DNA of 64,000 nucleotides, taken from positions 1-64,000 of the forward strand of contig JAPOKC010000010.1 in assembly GCA_029977845.1 (NCBI GenBank), written 5' to 3'. The position numbers and the translations under genes were made by a program. The DNA comes from Mycobacteriaceae bacterium (lineage in GTDB: Bacteria; Actinomycetota; Actinomycetes; Mycobacteriales; Mycobacteriaceae). The first letter of the stretch is position 1. Every line of letters starts with the position of its first letter. Below the pieces are notes generated by a model. That model saw nothing but the letters and a program-made list of their open reading frames with translations, had not been told where the DNA came from and searched no databases. Below are positions 29,404 to 38,908 of this stretch, piece by piece.

Positions 29404-30624
29404 CTAGACGGGGGTCAGTGGCAGCGAGCGCCTCGGCTGGAATTCGAACTGCGCGCCGTGGCTGAACTTGGTCACCTGCACCTCCGGCGACTCCGGCAGA
29501 GCTTGCTCGACGGTCTCGAATTCCGCGGTCCAGTCGGTGTCGGTTCCGCTCACCCGCACCACCAGATACGGGTCGACGGCAGTGGCGATCGCCTGCAACG
29601 GGGCCGTCGATGCCGGCGAACAGAGCGAGATCCAGGCGCCATCGTCATGGGCCGGCGAGGGATGCACATGCAAACGGCCGCCGGTGATCTCCGAGACCAC
29701 GTAGCCGGCCGGGTTGAACAGCGGATGCAGGTCGAGCACGGCGGCCAGCCCGGTCTCATCCGCAGACAGGTTGAGCGCGCGACGGATCCTGGCCGCCGCC
29801 ACCCCGGCGATGCCGGTGAGCTGTTTGGTGCCGATGTCGGTTGCCTGATCGTCGTCGACGGCCCGCGCCCGCACGGCGATACCGAAGGAGAGGTTGAGCA
29901 GGTGCATCTGCAGGCACACCTCATCAGCCATCCGGACCAGTGCCGAATGCGAATAGGCGGCGAAGTCGAAATCGCTCAACAGGGGCCCGGCGTAATCCGA
30001 CCGGCCGTCATCCTCCGAGTCGATGTCGTCCAGCGGCCAGGTCGCGGCCTTGGTCCGCGCGACGATCTCCAGCGCCGGGATGCCGACCGCGTCGGGGTGG
30101 GACTCGTCGATGATGACCGTCCACGCGCAGTGCGGATGACGGTCGGCGGGCGTGCGCGGCGGACGGTGGATGGGACGGACCTGAGCCTTGGGATTGGTCG
30201 CGATCGCCGTTGCGTCGAAGGTTGGATCCTCGATGTCGTGGCACATGCCCTTGACGTAGTCCGGGCCCATCGGTTCGACGTCGAGCAGAGCCCCGCAGTG
30301 GTCCAGATGGAACTCGCCGTGCCAGCGGTCGTGGACGGTGAAGCGGAAATCCATGAACTGCGGCGGGGCGCCGATATCGAGCTGAAGGCCCTTGAAGATC
30401 GTGACCACGTCATCACCGGAGTACTTCAGCGCCTGCTGCATCCGCCTGGTGTAGATCGGGCTGGACCCGGCCCATTCCTCGATGGCGATCTGCAGCATCT
30501 CCTCGCGGCCGAAAGCCGAGATGCACCACGCCATTCCGGACCGGTCGATCATCTGACCGATGAGAAGCAATTCGGGGACGAGCACGGCCAGTTCGGAGCG
30601 GGACAGATGGGAATAACGGCTCAC
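29404..30624 (-). CDS. Conserved hypothetical protein (Rv0311-type)
   Basis: GTG at 30624: VSRYSHLSRSELAVLVPELLLIGQMIDRSGMAWCISAFGREEM... Confidence 0.8.
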   Translation of the reverse strand: MSRYSHLSRSELAVLVPELLLIGQMIDRSGMAWCISAFGREEMLQIAIEEWAGSSPIYTRRMQQALKYSGDDVVTIFKGLQLDIGAPPQFMDFRFTVHDRWHGEFHLDHCGALLDVEPMGPDYVKGMCHDIEDPTFDATAIATNPKAQVRPIHRPPRTPADRHPHCAWTVIIDESHPDAVGIPALEIVARTKAATWPLDDIDSEDDGRSDYAGPLLSDFDFAAYSHSALVRMADEVCLQMHLLNLSFGIAVRARAVDDDQATDIGTKQLTGIAGVAAARIRRALNLSADETGLAAVLDLHPLFNPAGYVVSEITGGRLHVHPSPAHDDGAWISLCSPASTAPLQAIATAVDPYLVVRVSGTDTDWTAEFETVEQALPESPEVQVTKFSHGAQFEFQPRRSLPLTPV

Positions 30625-30665
30625 CTTTGCGAACCTAGTAGAGCCGGGCACCGGGTTGTGTTGCA

Positions 30666-31142
30666 ATGTCGAACATGGCTGATCTGGAGACCATCGAGGC
30701 GATCAAACGTGTCAAGTACCGCTACCTGCGGGCGCTGGACACCAAACACTGGGACGACTTCGCCGACACCCTGACCGAGGACATCGTCGGCGCGTACGGA
30801 TCGTCCCTGGGCAAGGAGCACCGCTTCGACAACCGGAAGGATCTGGTCGAGTTCATGCGGACCTCGATGCCGGCGACCGTCTTCACTGAGCACCGGGTGA
30901 CCCATCCGGAGATCACCGTGCTCGACGAGGATCAGGCCGAGGGGATCTGGTATCTGCAGGACCGTGTCATCGTGCCGGAGTTCAATTTCATGCTGTTCGG
31001 CGCCGCGTTCTATCGGGATAGCTACCGCAAGACCGAGGACGGCTGGCGGATCTGCGCCACCGGATACCAGCGGACCTATGAAGTGACGCAGTCGGTGGAG
31101 GGAACCAACTTCAAGCTCACCCCGGGTTCCGCGCTCGCCTGA
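30666..31142 (+). CDS. NTF2/SnoaL-like family protein (Rv0310c-type)
   Basis: 158 aa; EAIKRVKYRYLRALDTKHWDDFADTLTEDI...GWRICATGYQRTYE. Confidence 0.87.
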   Translation: MSNMADLETIEAIKRVKYRYLRALDTKHWDDFADTLTEDIVGAYGSSLGKEHRFDNRKDLVEFMRTSMPATVFTEHRVTHPEITVLDEDQAEGIWYLQDRVIVPEFNFMLFGAAFYRDSYRKTEDGWRICATGYQRTYEVTQSVEGTNFKLTPGSALA

Positions 31143-31799
31143 CTACTGGGCGATGGCGATCACCGCGCCGGGCTGTAGCCACGCAATGATCTTGACCAGG
31201 GTGGCGTCGTCAAGGGCGACGCAGCCCGCGGTGGGTGCGCCGTTGGTGGTGTGCACGAAGAACGCACCACCGTGGCCCGGGATGCGCTCCTTGTTCACAC
31301 CCATCACCAAGGCGTGCGCATAGGCCGGGATGTAGAGGTTCTCGGTACCACTGGCCGGGGAGGTGTCGAACGGGCAGTCGGCCTTCTTGCACACCTGCAT
31401 GGTGTTGTAGGTCGGACCGTCGGCGGACCACCAGTAGTCCGGGGTCGTCTGGTAGTACTTCAGGCCCCCGCCCGGACTGGGTTGGGTGCCGAAGGCGAAA
31501 TCGAGTGAGTAGACGCCCATCGGGGTGGCCGGGACATTGTCGCGGGCTTCGGGTGCCAGTCCGGCTGAACCGAGGTGGACGCCGATACCGGTGCCCACCG
31601 GCTGCCAACCCGCAGGACCGCGCTGCCAGACGTCCATCTTCCCGGCCGAGCCTCCGGTGCCGACGACGGAGAGCACCTGCGTCGCGCTGCCGACCTGTGC
31701 ATCGAACCAAGGGGTCACCGCCCCAATCGGGGGCGCCGCAGCCAGCGCTAGCGCGACCGCGGCCAGGAGCCCACCGAGTATCCGACGCATGGAAGTCAT
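31143..31799 (-). CDS. L,D-transpeptidase (YkuD) family secreted protein (Rv0309-type)
   Basis: Signal peptide MTSMRRILGGLLAAVALALAAAPPIGA; catalytic region FFVHTTNGAPTAGCVALDD. Start inferred from the ORF frame. Confidence 0.85.
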   Translation of the reverse strand: MTSMRRILGGLLAAVALALAAAPPIGAVTPWFDAQVGSATQVLSVVGTGGSAGKMDVWQRGPAGWQPVGTGIGVHLGSAGLAPEARDNVPATPMGVYSLDFAFGTQPSPGGGLKYYQTTPDYWWSADGPTYNTMQVCKKADCPFDTSPASGTENLYIPAYAHALVMGVNKERIPGHGGAFFVHTTNGAPTAGCVALDDATLVKIIAWLQPGAVIAIAQ

Positions 31800-31857
31800 C
31801 GTCGCACGCGCCGAGGTGAATACCGCCGCGACGCAAGCACACCTAGCATCGCCGGTC

Positions 31858-32478
31858 ATGAGCGACCTCCCCGGCGGCCGGTGGGCAGCGCTGCTGGTGG
31901 GCCGGCACTGGCCCGGTTCCCCCGCGCTGGCCGCCGTGTCAGCGGCCGCGGCCTCCCGGCGCGCGGTGAGCGCCTCGTTCGACGGTTATGCCGACACGTT
32001 GCGATCGGTCGCCGGCACCGTGCTGTCCGACCAGGAGGGCGCCACCGCCACCGCCGTACGGAAATCCTTCCTCGACGGCGCAGAGCATGCCCGCGGTGTC
32101 GCCGAGCGCAACGACGCCAAGCAGGAAGCCCTGAGCCAGGCTCGCCGTTGCGCATCGGAACTGCGTTGCGCTCTCGCCGAGATCGCCGAACGGGGCGCCC
32201 GGCAGATCGATGCGATCATCGCCGGGACGGGGTCCGGTTCGGAGAAGACGGCCGGGATCCTGGCGGTGGTGTCCGCATCGCATGCCGAGGCCGACACCAG
32301 AACGGCGTTGTGCCTGGGCGACGTCTACGGCCACATCCAATCCGTGCTGGACAGCTGCGGGCAACAGATCTCCGCGCGGCAGTTCGCACATGCGCAGGGT
32401 GTGACACCCCAGACCCCGCACCGGATGCCGGCATCGGATCTCGAATACCGCGTGCGCAATCTGTTGGATCTGCAATGA
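31858..32478 (+). CDS. Helical hypothetical protein, possible type VII secretion-associated
   Basis: 206 aa from ATG 31858 (MSDLPGGRWAALLVGRHWPGSPALAAVSAAAASRRAVSASFDGYADTL...). Confidence 0.65.
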   Translation: MSDLPGGRWAALLVGRHWPGSPALAAVSAAAASRRAVSASFDGYADTLRSVAGTVLSDQEGATATAVRKSFLDGAEHARGVAERNDAKQEALSQARRCASELRCALAEIAERGARQIDAIIAGTGSGSEKTAGILAVVSASHAEADTRTALCLGDVYGHIQSVLDSCGQQISARQFAHAQGVTPQTPHRMPASDLEYRVRNLLDLQ

Positions 32479-33329
32479 GCGATGACCGCCTCAACGCCGC
32501 ACCGGATGCGTATCTGCATGCGGCCGCGGCGAACTCCGCACCGCCACCGGTTCTCTCCGATCCACTCGCCGACGGTGCAACGCCCGTCGAGCAGCTGCTG
32601 CGGATTCTCGGCCTGGCCGCCAACTCCGATGACCCCGGGGACATGACGGCCAGCGCCGAGGGTTACGCGCAACGCGATGCCTGGACCACCACGGCCGCCA
32701 CCGCGTTCCCCGGTCAGGACGGCGCAGCGGCCGGTCAGATCGCCTCCGGTGTCGCCGGAGCGCTCGCGGCCATCCTGGCACCGTTGACGCAACTGCCGCA
32801 GCAATTCACCCAGGGCGCACAGCAGATGGTTCGGACCGCGGCGTCATTGACCGGCCAGGACGAGCCCACCGATCCGATCACCGATCCGATCACCGACGCC
32901 GTGCAGGATCCCGGTGCCGACGCCGTTGATCTCGACATGGCAGCCGACCCCATGACAGCGTCCCCGGCCCCCGGCGTCACCGCCCCGAGTGCTGCGCTCT
33001 CGCCGGCGGTGATTCCGTCGCCGGGCACCCACCCGTCGGCCGCGTCGGCAACCTCGGCCCCGGCCCGGGTTCAGGGGAACCTCAAAACCGCGACACCGGC
33101 GGCGCCGCCGGTGATGACCGGAATGCCGCTGATGCCGCCAGCCGGACTGGGCAATACAGGGTTGAGCACCACCGATTCGAAGACCGACACGAAGCGGGTC
33201 GCCCCGCCGCCGGTGCACAACGGGGCGGGGGTGCAGGGCCGGATGGGGGTCGCCGGACCGGTGATCAGCACCCGGATCGAGGACAAACCGGTCGCGGTAC
33301 GGCGCGCACCGGCCGCCGAACCCCGATAA
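32475..33329 (+). CDS. Ala/Pro-rich hypothetical protein, possible type VII secretion substrate or partner
   Basis: 284 aa from ATG 32475, 4-bp overlap with upstream; TPVEQLLRILGLA..., YAQRD (YxxxD-like), Pro-rich C-terminus. Confidence 0.65.
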   Translation: MSDDRLNAAPDAYLHAAAANSAPPPVLSDPLADGATPVEQLLRILGLAANSDDPGDMTASAEGYAQRDAWTTTAATAFPGQDGAAAGQIASGVAGALAAILAPLTQLPQQFTQGAQQMVRTAASLTGQDEPTDPITDPITDAVQDPGADAVDLDMAADPMTASPAPGVTAPSAALSPAVIPSPGTHPSAASATSAPARVQGNLKTATPAAPPVMTGMPLMPPAGLGNTGLSTTDSKTDTKRVAPPPVHNGAGVQGRMGVAGPVISTRIEDKPVAVRRAPAAEPR

Positions 33330-33330
33330 C

Positions 33331-34248
33331 TCAGACCAGCGGACGGCCGGTGCGGATCCGCCAGTTCAGATCGTGCAGCAGGACGTTGAACGGGAACGCC
33401 CGCACGAACGGCGGAGCGATGTTGTTCGCCACCCGGATGGTCCGCATCAACCGGTCGAACTCACGCTGCTTTCTCGCGTTCCACTCCAGGTGCATCTCAT
33501 CACGGAACTTCTGCGGCAGGAACCCGGTGGTGATCAGCAGTCCGGTCGCCTCGCTGCGGGTCTGCAGGGCAGCCGGCAACCGGACTCCACGCATCCGCGA
33601 GGCCGCGATCGGAAGAAGATAATCGCGCACCGCGTCGTCGATATGCACCTTGGCCAGCGACTCCTGCCAATACGCGTCAAAGGCCACCCGGTCCGCGGGC
33701 CACATCTCGGCCGGCATCTGCAGCGTAGTCCCGAGTGCCATCCCGTCCCGGTAGTGCTGATCGGCGGTCTCCTCGTCCATCTCCCCCACGAACATGCGGT
33801 AGACGTCGACACCGCCCTTGTAGAGACACGCAGCCACCCACAACTGCAGATCCCGGTCGAACGCGTTGTACGAGACCGGGCTCTCCTCGGTGGAAAAGAC
33901 TTGGGCGTGAGAGCGATTCACCGCCCGGCGATAGGCCTTCTTCTGCTCGTCGGTTCCCCGGGTGGCCACCGCCAGATAGGTGAATGTCGTCCGTGCCCGT
34001 TTGACCGGATGACGATCGACACGTCCGCTCTCGACCCTGCTCTCCATCACCCCGTAACCCACACCCGGGCGACCGAGTTGCATGATCACGTTGGCCGGAC
34101 CGGCAAGCAGGGCGACTCCCATCAGTCCGTCGTCGAATCCCGCACCGCGCGGCAGCCAACGCGGGCGTATTCGTTCACTCGCGCCACACGATTCACTGAC
34201 CGGTCGCTCGACCACATTGACGGAAGGGTTGACAGTCATCGATTTCAT
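33331..34248 (-). CDS. Oxygenase MpaB family / DUF2236 protein
   Basis: ATG at 34248; GLMGVALLAGPANVIMQLGRPGVGYGV...RHPVKRARTTFTYLAVATRGT...VNRSHAQV. Confidence 0.88.
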   Translation of the reverse strand: MKSMTVNPSVNVVERPVSESCGASERIRPRWLPRGAGFDDGLMGVALLAGPANVIMQLGRPGVGYGVMESRVESGRVDRHPVKRARTTFTYLAVATRGTDEQKKAYRRAVNRSHAQVFSTEESPVSYNAFDRDLQLWVAACLYKGGVDVYRMFVGEMDEETADQHYRDGMALGTTLQMPAEMWPADRVAFDAYWQESLAKVHIDDAVRDYLLPIAASRMRGVRLPAALQTRSEATGLLITTGFLPQKFRDEMHLEWNARKQREFDRLMRTIRVANNIAPPFVRAFPFNVLLHDLNWRIRTGRPLV

Positions 34249-34267
34249 TGTGGTCGGCACACAGATG

Positions 34268-34290
34268 GTGTCAAGATATCGCTGTGACAC
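34268..34290. promoter_or_regulatory. Inverted repeat, candidate TetR operator
   Basis: GTGTCA-AGATATCGCTG-TGACAC between divergent MpaB-like and TetR genes, overlapping the TetR GTG start. Confidence 0.6.
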
Positions 34291-34904
34291 AGGCGCGACC
34301 TTATGCCGGCGTTGATGCCGCTGATCGCTTGGCCGGACGTCGCGCCCGACTACTGGAGGCTGGTCTGGAACTTCTCGCCGGAACTGTGCAACCGACGGAG
34401 TTGACGGTGCGCGGCGTCTGCCAGGAAGCCGGAGTGGCCACCCGTTACTTCTACGAAAGCTTTCCGGACAAAGACGAATTCGTCGGCGCCGTGTGCGACT
34501 GGGTGATCGCCCAGTTGGCTGCAACGACTCAGGCCGCCGTGACCGCGGCACTCCCCGCCGAACGCACCCGTGCGGGCCTGGCCAACATCGTGAGCACCAT
34601 CGAGGCAGATCCCCGCCTGGGCCGCCTGATGTTCGGCGCACAGGTGTCCAACGCGGCCGTCATCCGCAAGCGCCGGGAATCGGAAGCGTTCTTCGCCATC
34701 CTGTCGGGCCGGCACGTCGAAACCCTGTTGCACCGGCCCGCCAATGCCCGGATCAAGGCGGTGTCCCACTTCGTGGTCGGCGGCGTGACCCAGGCGATCA
34801 GCGCCTGGCTGACCGGAGACGTGGACCTGACACCGGAGGACCTGGTCGATCAGCTCAGCGAGATCGTCAACGCGCTCGGCGAACCGCGGCTGTTCCGGGA
34901 CTGA
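34284..34904 (+). CDS. TetR/AcrR family transcriptional regulator
   Basis: GTG at 34284; LTVRGVCQEAGVATRYFYESFPDKDEFVGAVCDW HTH. Confidence 0.9.
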   Translation: MTQARPYAGVDAADRLAGRRARLLEAGLELLAGTVQPTELTVRGVCQEAGVATRYFYESFPDKDEFVGAVCDWVIAQLAATTQAAVTAALPAERTRAGLANIVSTIEADPRLGRLMFGAQVSNAAVIRKRRESEAFFAILSGRHVETLLHRPANARIKAVSHFVVGGVTQAISAWLTGDVDLTPEDLVDQLSEIVNALGEPRLFRD

Positions 34905-34907
34905 TCG

Positions 34908-35489
34908 CTACCGGGCCACCGTATTGCGTGGCCGCCGATCCGCGGCGGTCCTGGGCACGGCCGGGGTGTCGGCCTCGGTGAACGTCTTGGTCCAGCACGC
35001 GAACTCCAGCAGGATGCCGTCCGGGTCGGTGAAATAGAAGGACCGGACGTACACCCCGGGTTGCATCCGCGGTGCCACCTGATGCGGACTGTCGTCGTGA
35101 TTGAGCACCGGCCCGACCCGGACCCCCTTGTCCTTCAGACGCTGCCGGTACTCATCGAACTTCTCCTCGGGAACGTGGAAGGCGAGATGATTCATCGAAC
35201 CGACCGCGGTGACGATATCGCCGACACCGGGCAGTGCCGCGGGCACGGTCTCGCCCGTTTCGCCGTCAGGGGCGTCGGCGAACCAGAAGAAGGCCACGCA
35301 GTCACCGTTTCCGGCATCGAAGAAGAAGTGCTGGCCCTGCCCACCGGGCATATCCAGCGATTTGATCAGCGGCATGCCGAGCACGCCGCTGTAGAAGTCC
35401 ACGGTCCGCGCCATGTCCGAACACACCAGAGCCACGTGGTTGATCCCGCCGAGTTCGAACTCACGGTTGGGGAAGTCCGGCTTGACCAT
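34908..35489 (-). CDS. VOC (glyoxalase/dioxygenase) family protein
   Basis: GINHVALVCSDMARTVDFYSGVLGMPLIKSLD...PDGILLEFACW. Confidence 0.9.
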   Translation of the reverse strand: MVKPDFPNREFELGGINHVALVCSDMARTVDFYSGVLGMPLIKSLDMPGGQGQHFFFDAGNGDCVAFFWFADAPDGETGETVPAALPGVGDIVTAVGSMNHLAFHVPEEKFDEYRQRLKDKGVRVGPVLNHDDSPHQVAPRMQPGVYVRSFYFTDPDGILLEFACWTKTFTEADTPAVPRTAADRRPRNTVAR

Positions 35490-35536
35490 GGCCCGATTCT
35501 AGGCGCGCGACGCCGAGGCGTTTATCGTCTCCTACC

Positions 35537-36616
35537 ATGCCGGCACCGCGAGTCGTCCGCGAGTTCGTCGGACTTGCCTCTCCCACCGCGCCCCGTGCCG
35601 GGGCCGGCGGTCACCCGTGTCAGGGTCTCTATCACCGCCGCGAGGGCGAAAGCCCGAGGATCGCGGTGATCGCCACGCACTATCAGATCGACTTCTCCGA
35701 GCACTACATCGCCGAGTACCTCGCGGCCCGGGGCATCGGTTTCCTCGGATGGAACACCCGCTTCCGGGGCTTCGAGAGCAGTTTCGTGCTCGATCACGCC
35801 CTGATCGACATCGGCGTGGGTATGCGTTGGCTTCGCGAGTCCCACGGGGTGGAGACCATTGTGCTGCTGGGCAATTCCGGCGGCGGCTCCTTGATGGCCG
35901 CCTACCAGTCCCGGGCGATAGACTCCGATGACCTGATCGCCGCCGACGGCTACATCTCCAGCGCCGCCCACCCGGGACGCCCCGATGTGCTGACCGCCTG
36001 GATGGACGGCGCCGTCATCGACGAGAACGACCCCGTCGCCGGCGATCCCGACCTCGATCTGTTCGACGAGCGCAACGGTCCGCCGTTCTCCGCCGATTTC
36101 GTGGCCCGCTACCGCGCCGCCCAGGTCGCGCGCAATCAGCGGATCACCGACTGGGCGCGCGACGAACTCGTCCGGGTCCGCGCCGCCGGGTTCTCCGACC
36201 GGCCGTTCACCGTGATGCGCACCTGGGCCGACCCGCGGATGGTCGATGCCACCCTGGAGCCCACCGGACGCGAGCCCAATATGTGCTACGCCGGAGTCCC
36301 CGTCCACGCCAACCGCTCACCCCGGGGTATCGCCGCGGCCTGCACCCTGCGCAACTGGCTGGGCATGTGGAGTCTGGAGACGGCTCAGACCCGGGCCGAG
36401 CCGTACCTGGCGCGGATCACCTGTCCCGCACTGGTGATCAACGCCGACCGTGACACCGGGGTGTTCCCCTCCGACGCGGCCCGGATCACCGCGGCGCTGG
36501 CGAGCACAGATCTGACCTCGTGCACGATCGACACCGATCACTACTTCACCACGCCCGGGGCCCGCGACGAGCAGGCCGACGTGATCGCAGGCTGGGTCGG
36601 CGACCGATGGCCGTGA
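35537..36616 (+). CDS. Alpha/beta hydrolase
   Basis: 359 aa; VLLGNSGGGSLMAAYQ nucleophile elbow-like GNSGG; C-terminal LVINADRDTGVFP. Confidence 0.85.
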   Translation: MPAPRVVREFVGLASPTAPRAGAGGHPCQGLYHRREGESPRIAVIATHYQIDFSEHYIAEYLAARGIGFLGWNTRFRGFESSFVLDHALIDIGVGMRWLRESHGVETIVLLGNSGGGSLMAAYQSRAIDSDDLIAADGYISSAAHPGRPDVLTAWMDGAVIDENDPVAGDPDLDLFDERNGPPFSADFVARYRAAQVARNQRITDWARDELVRVRAAGFSDRPFTVMRTWADPRMVDATLEPTGREPNMCYAGVPVHANRSPRGIAAACTLRNWLGMWSLETAQTRAEPYLARITCPALVINADRDTGVFPSDAARITAALASTDLTSCTIDTDHYFTTPGARDEQADVIAGWVGDRWP

Positions 36617-37572
36617 AGGTGCTCGCCCACTTCCTGCCCGGCGACACCGTGCTGGAGATCGTTGGGCCGCATACGGATTGGCTCGATATCCGCTGGTGCC
36701 ACGAGGAGGACGACCAGACACTACATCGCGAGCTGCCCTGGGCGGATGTGGTGTGGCATGTGCTGCGTCCCTTGTCCGACACGGATCTGCGCCGCGGCAC
36801 CCGGCTGCGTCTGGTGCACAAACTGGGTGCCGGCGTGAACACCATCGATGTCGACACCGCCACCGAATCCGGTATCGCGGTGGCCAATATGCCGGGCGCC
36901 AACGCCGCCTCGGCTGCCGAGGGCACGGTCCTGCTGATGCTGGCGGCGATGCGACGGCTGCTGGAGTTGGATGGCGCAACCCGCGCCGGACGAGGCTGGC
37001 CCACCGACTCGACACTCGGCGAGACCGTCCGTGATATCGGGGAGTGCACGGTGGGCCTGATCGGCTACGGCAACATCGCCCGCCGGGTGGAGACGATCGT
37101 CGCCGCGATGGGCGCGAACGTCCTGCACACCAGTACCCGCGACGACGGAACTCCGGGCTGGCGTCGACTGGCCGATCTGCTTTCCGCCAGTGACATCGTC
37201 AGTCTGCACCTGCCGCTGACCCAGGACAGCGACAAGCTGATCGACCGGGCGGCGCTGGCGCTGATGAAGCCGGGGGCGTTGCTGGTGAACACTTCACGCG
37301 GCGGTGTGGTCGATGAGGCGGCGCTGATCGAGGCATTGCGTTCCGGCCGGCTGGCCGCCGCCGGACTGGACGTCTTCGCATGCGAACCGGTGGCAGCCGA
37401 TAACCCGTTGCTGAACATGGAGAACGTGGTGTTGACCCCACATGTGGTCTGGTTCACCCGGGACACCATGCGCCGCTATCTCGAGCAGGCAGTGGACAAC
37501 TGCCGACGCCTGCGCGACGGTGAGGATCTGGTCAACGTCGTCAACGGAAAGCAGGGTGTTCGCCTTGAGTGA
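36607..37572 (+). CDS. D-isomer specific 2-hydroxyacid dehydrogenase
   Basis: ATG 36607; CTVGLIGYGNIARRVETIVAAMG; GALLVNTSRGGVVDEAALIEAL; LDVFACEPVAADNPLLNMENVVLTPH. Confidence 0.93.
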   Translation: MAVKVLAHFLPGDTVLEIVGPHTDWLDIRWCHEEDDQTLHRELPWADVVWHVLRPLSDTDLRRGTRLRLVHKLGAGVNTIDVDTATESGIAVANMPGANAASAAEGTVLLMLAAMRRLLELDGATRAGRGWPTDSTLGETVRDIGECTVGLIGYGNIARRVETIVAAMGANVLHTSTRDDGTPGWRRLADLLSASDIVSLHLPLTQDSDKLIDRAALALMKPGALLVNTSRGGVVDEAALIEALRSGRLAAAGLDVFACEPVAADNPLLNMENVVLTPHVVWFTRDTMRRYLEQAVDNCRRLRDGEDLVNVVNGKQGVRLE

Positions 37573-38896
37573 GCAGGCCCTGGCCGGGCACGCACTGGAA
37601 GTCCGCACATTGCGCCGGGTGACCATCCGGTTGGTGCCGATCCTCATGACGCTGTACTTCGTCAACTACCTCGATCGCACCAACCTGGGCATCGCCAAAG
37701 CCCAACTGAGCGCCGATCTGCAACTGTCGGCGACCATGTTCGGTCTCGCCTCGGGCATCTTCTTCATCGGTTACGTCCTGGTCGAGGTGCCGTCGAACCT
37801 GGCGCTGGTCCGCTTCGGCGCTCGGCGCTGGCTGGCCCGAATCGCAGTCTCCTGGGGAGTCGTCGCAGTTGCGATCGCCTTCGCTCCGAACGCCGGATCG
37901 CTTTTGGCATTGCGGTTCCTGCTCGGCATCGCCGAGGCCGGCCTGTTCCCCGGTGTGATCTTCTACCTCGGCCACTGGTTCCCGGCTGCCTATCGGGCCC
38001 GGATCGTCGGGGTCTTCATGCTCGCCGTTCCGCTGGCCTCCGCCATCGGAACACCGTTGGCGGCGTGGCTGATTCAGGCCGGGCACGGCCTCTTCGGGCT
38101 GGCCGGGTGGCGGTTCATGATGATCTGTGTCGGAGCGCCGGCGGTGATCCTCGGCATCATTTGTTGGTTCTACCTCACCGACAGGCCCGCCGACGCGCAC
38201 TGGCTGCCGGACGACGAACGGCGCTGGCTCACCGAGGTGCTGGCGGCCGAGGAACATCAGATCACGCAGACCTACCACTTCCCGTTGCGCCGGGCGCTGA
38301 CCAGTCCGCGGGTGTGGGCACTGGCGGTCGTCTACTTCGGCGTCGCCTACGGCCTTTATGCGCTGGCGTTCTTCCTGCCGACGATCATCGCCGGCTTCAA
38401 GCAGACCTTCGACGTCTCACTGTCCATCATCGAGGTGGGACTGATCACCGCGGTCCCCTACCTGTTCGCGACGGTGTCGATGTTCCTGTGGTCCCGGCAT
38501 GCCGACCGTGTCCGCGAGCATGTGTGGCACGTCGCACTGCCTCTTCTGCTGGGCGGCTTGGCGATTCCTGTCGCGCTGTACATGCGTCATCCAGTCGCGG
38601 TGATGGTCCCGGTGACCATCGCCGCGGTGGGTATCTACAGCGCCCTGCCGATCTTCTGGGCGCTGCCGTCACGGTTCCTCACCGGCGCGGCCGCCGCCGG
38701 CGGGATCGGGCTGATCAACTCGTTCGGCAACATCGGCGGTTTCGCCGCACCGTACGCCACCGGTGCGCTGTCCGATCTGACCGGCAGCAACCGGGCCGCC
38801 ATGTGGGCGGTGGGAGTGATCATGGTGGTCTGCGCGGCATTGGTGGTCGCACTGAGGGCCACGCCGGCGCCCGATCGCGAGGCTCTCAACGGGTAG
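37565..38896 (+). CDS. MFS transporter, anion:cation symporter (ACS)-like
   Basis: TTG 37565 start proposed; LMTLYFVNYLDRTNLGIAKAQLSADLQLSATMFGLASGIFFIGYVLVEVPSNLAL. Confidence 0.9.
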   Translation: MSEQALAGHALEVRTLRRVTIRLVPILMTLYFVNYLDRTNLGIAKAQLSADLQLSATMFGLASGIFFIGYVLVEVPSNLALVRFGARRWLARIAVSWGVVAVAIAFAPNAGSLLALRFLLGIAEAGLFPGVIFYLGHWFPAAYRARIVGVFMLAVPLASAIGTPLAAWLIQAGHGLFGLAGWRFMMICVGAPAVILGIICWFYLTDRPADAHWLPDDERRWLTEVLAAEEHQITQTYHFPLRRALTSPRVWALAVVYFGVAYGLYALAFFLPTIIAGFKQTFDVSLSIIEVGLITAVPYLFATVSMFLWSRHADRVREHVWHVALPLLLGGLAIPVALYMRHPVAVMVPVTIAAVGIYSALPIFWALPSRFLTGAAAAGGIGLINSFGNIGGFAAPYATGALSDLTGSNRAAMWAVGVIMVVCAALVVALRATPAPDREALNG

Positions 38897-38908
38897 TACC
38901 CTCGGTCG

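Noticed and set aside
29356-30774. 472-aa plus-strand ORF
   Set aside because: Antisense to the Rv0311-type gene with better coding character; Arg/Gly/Val-rich shadow ORF.
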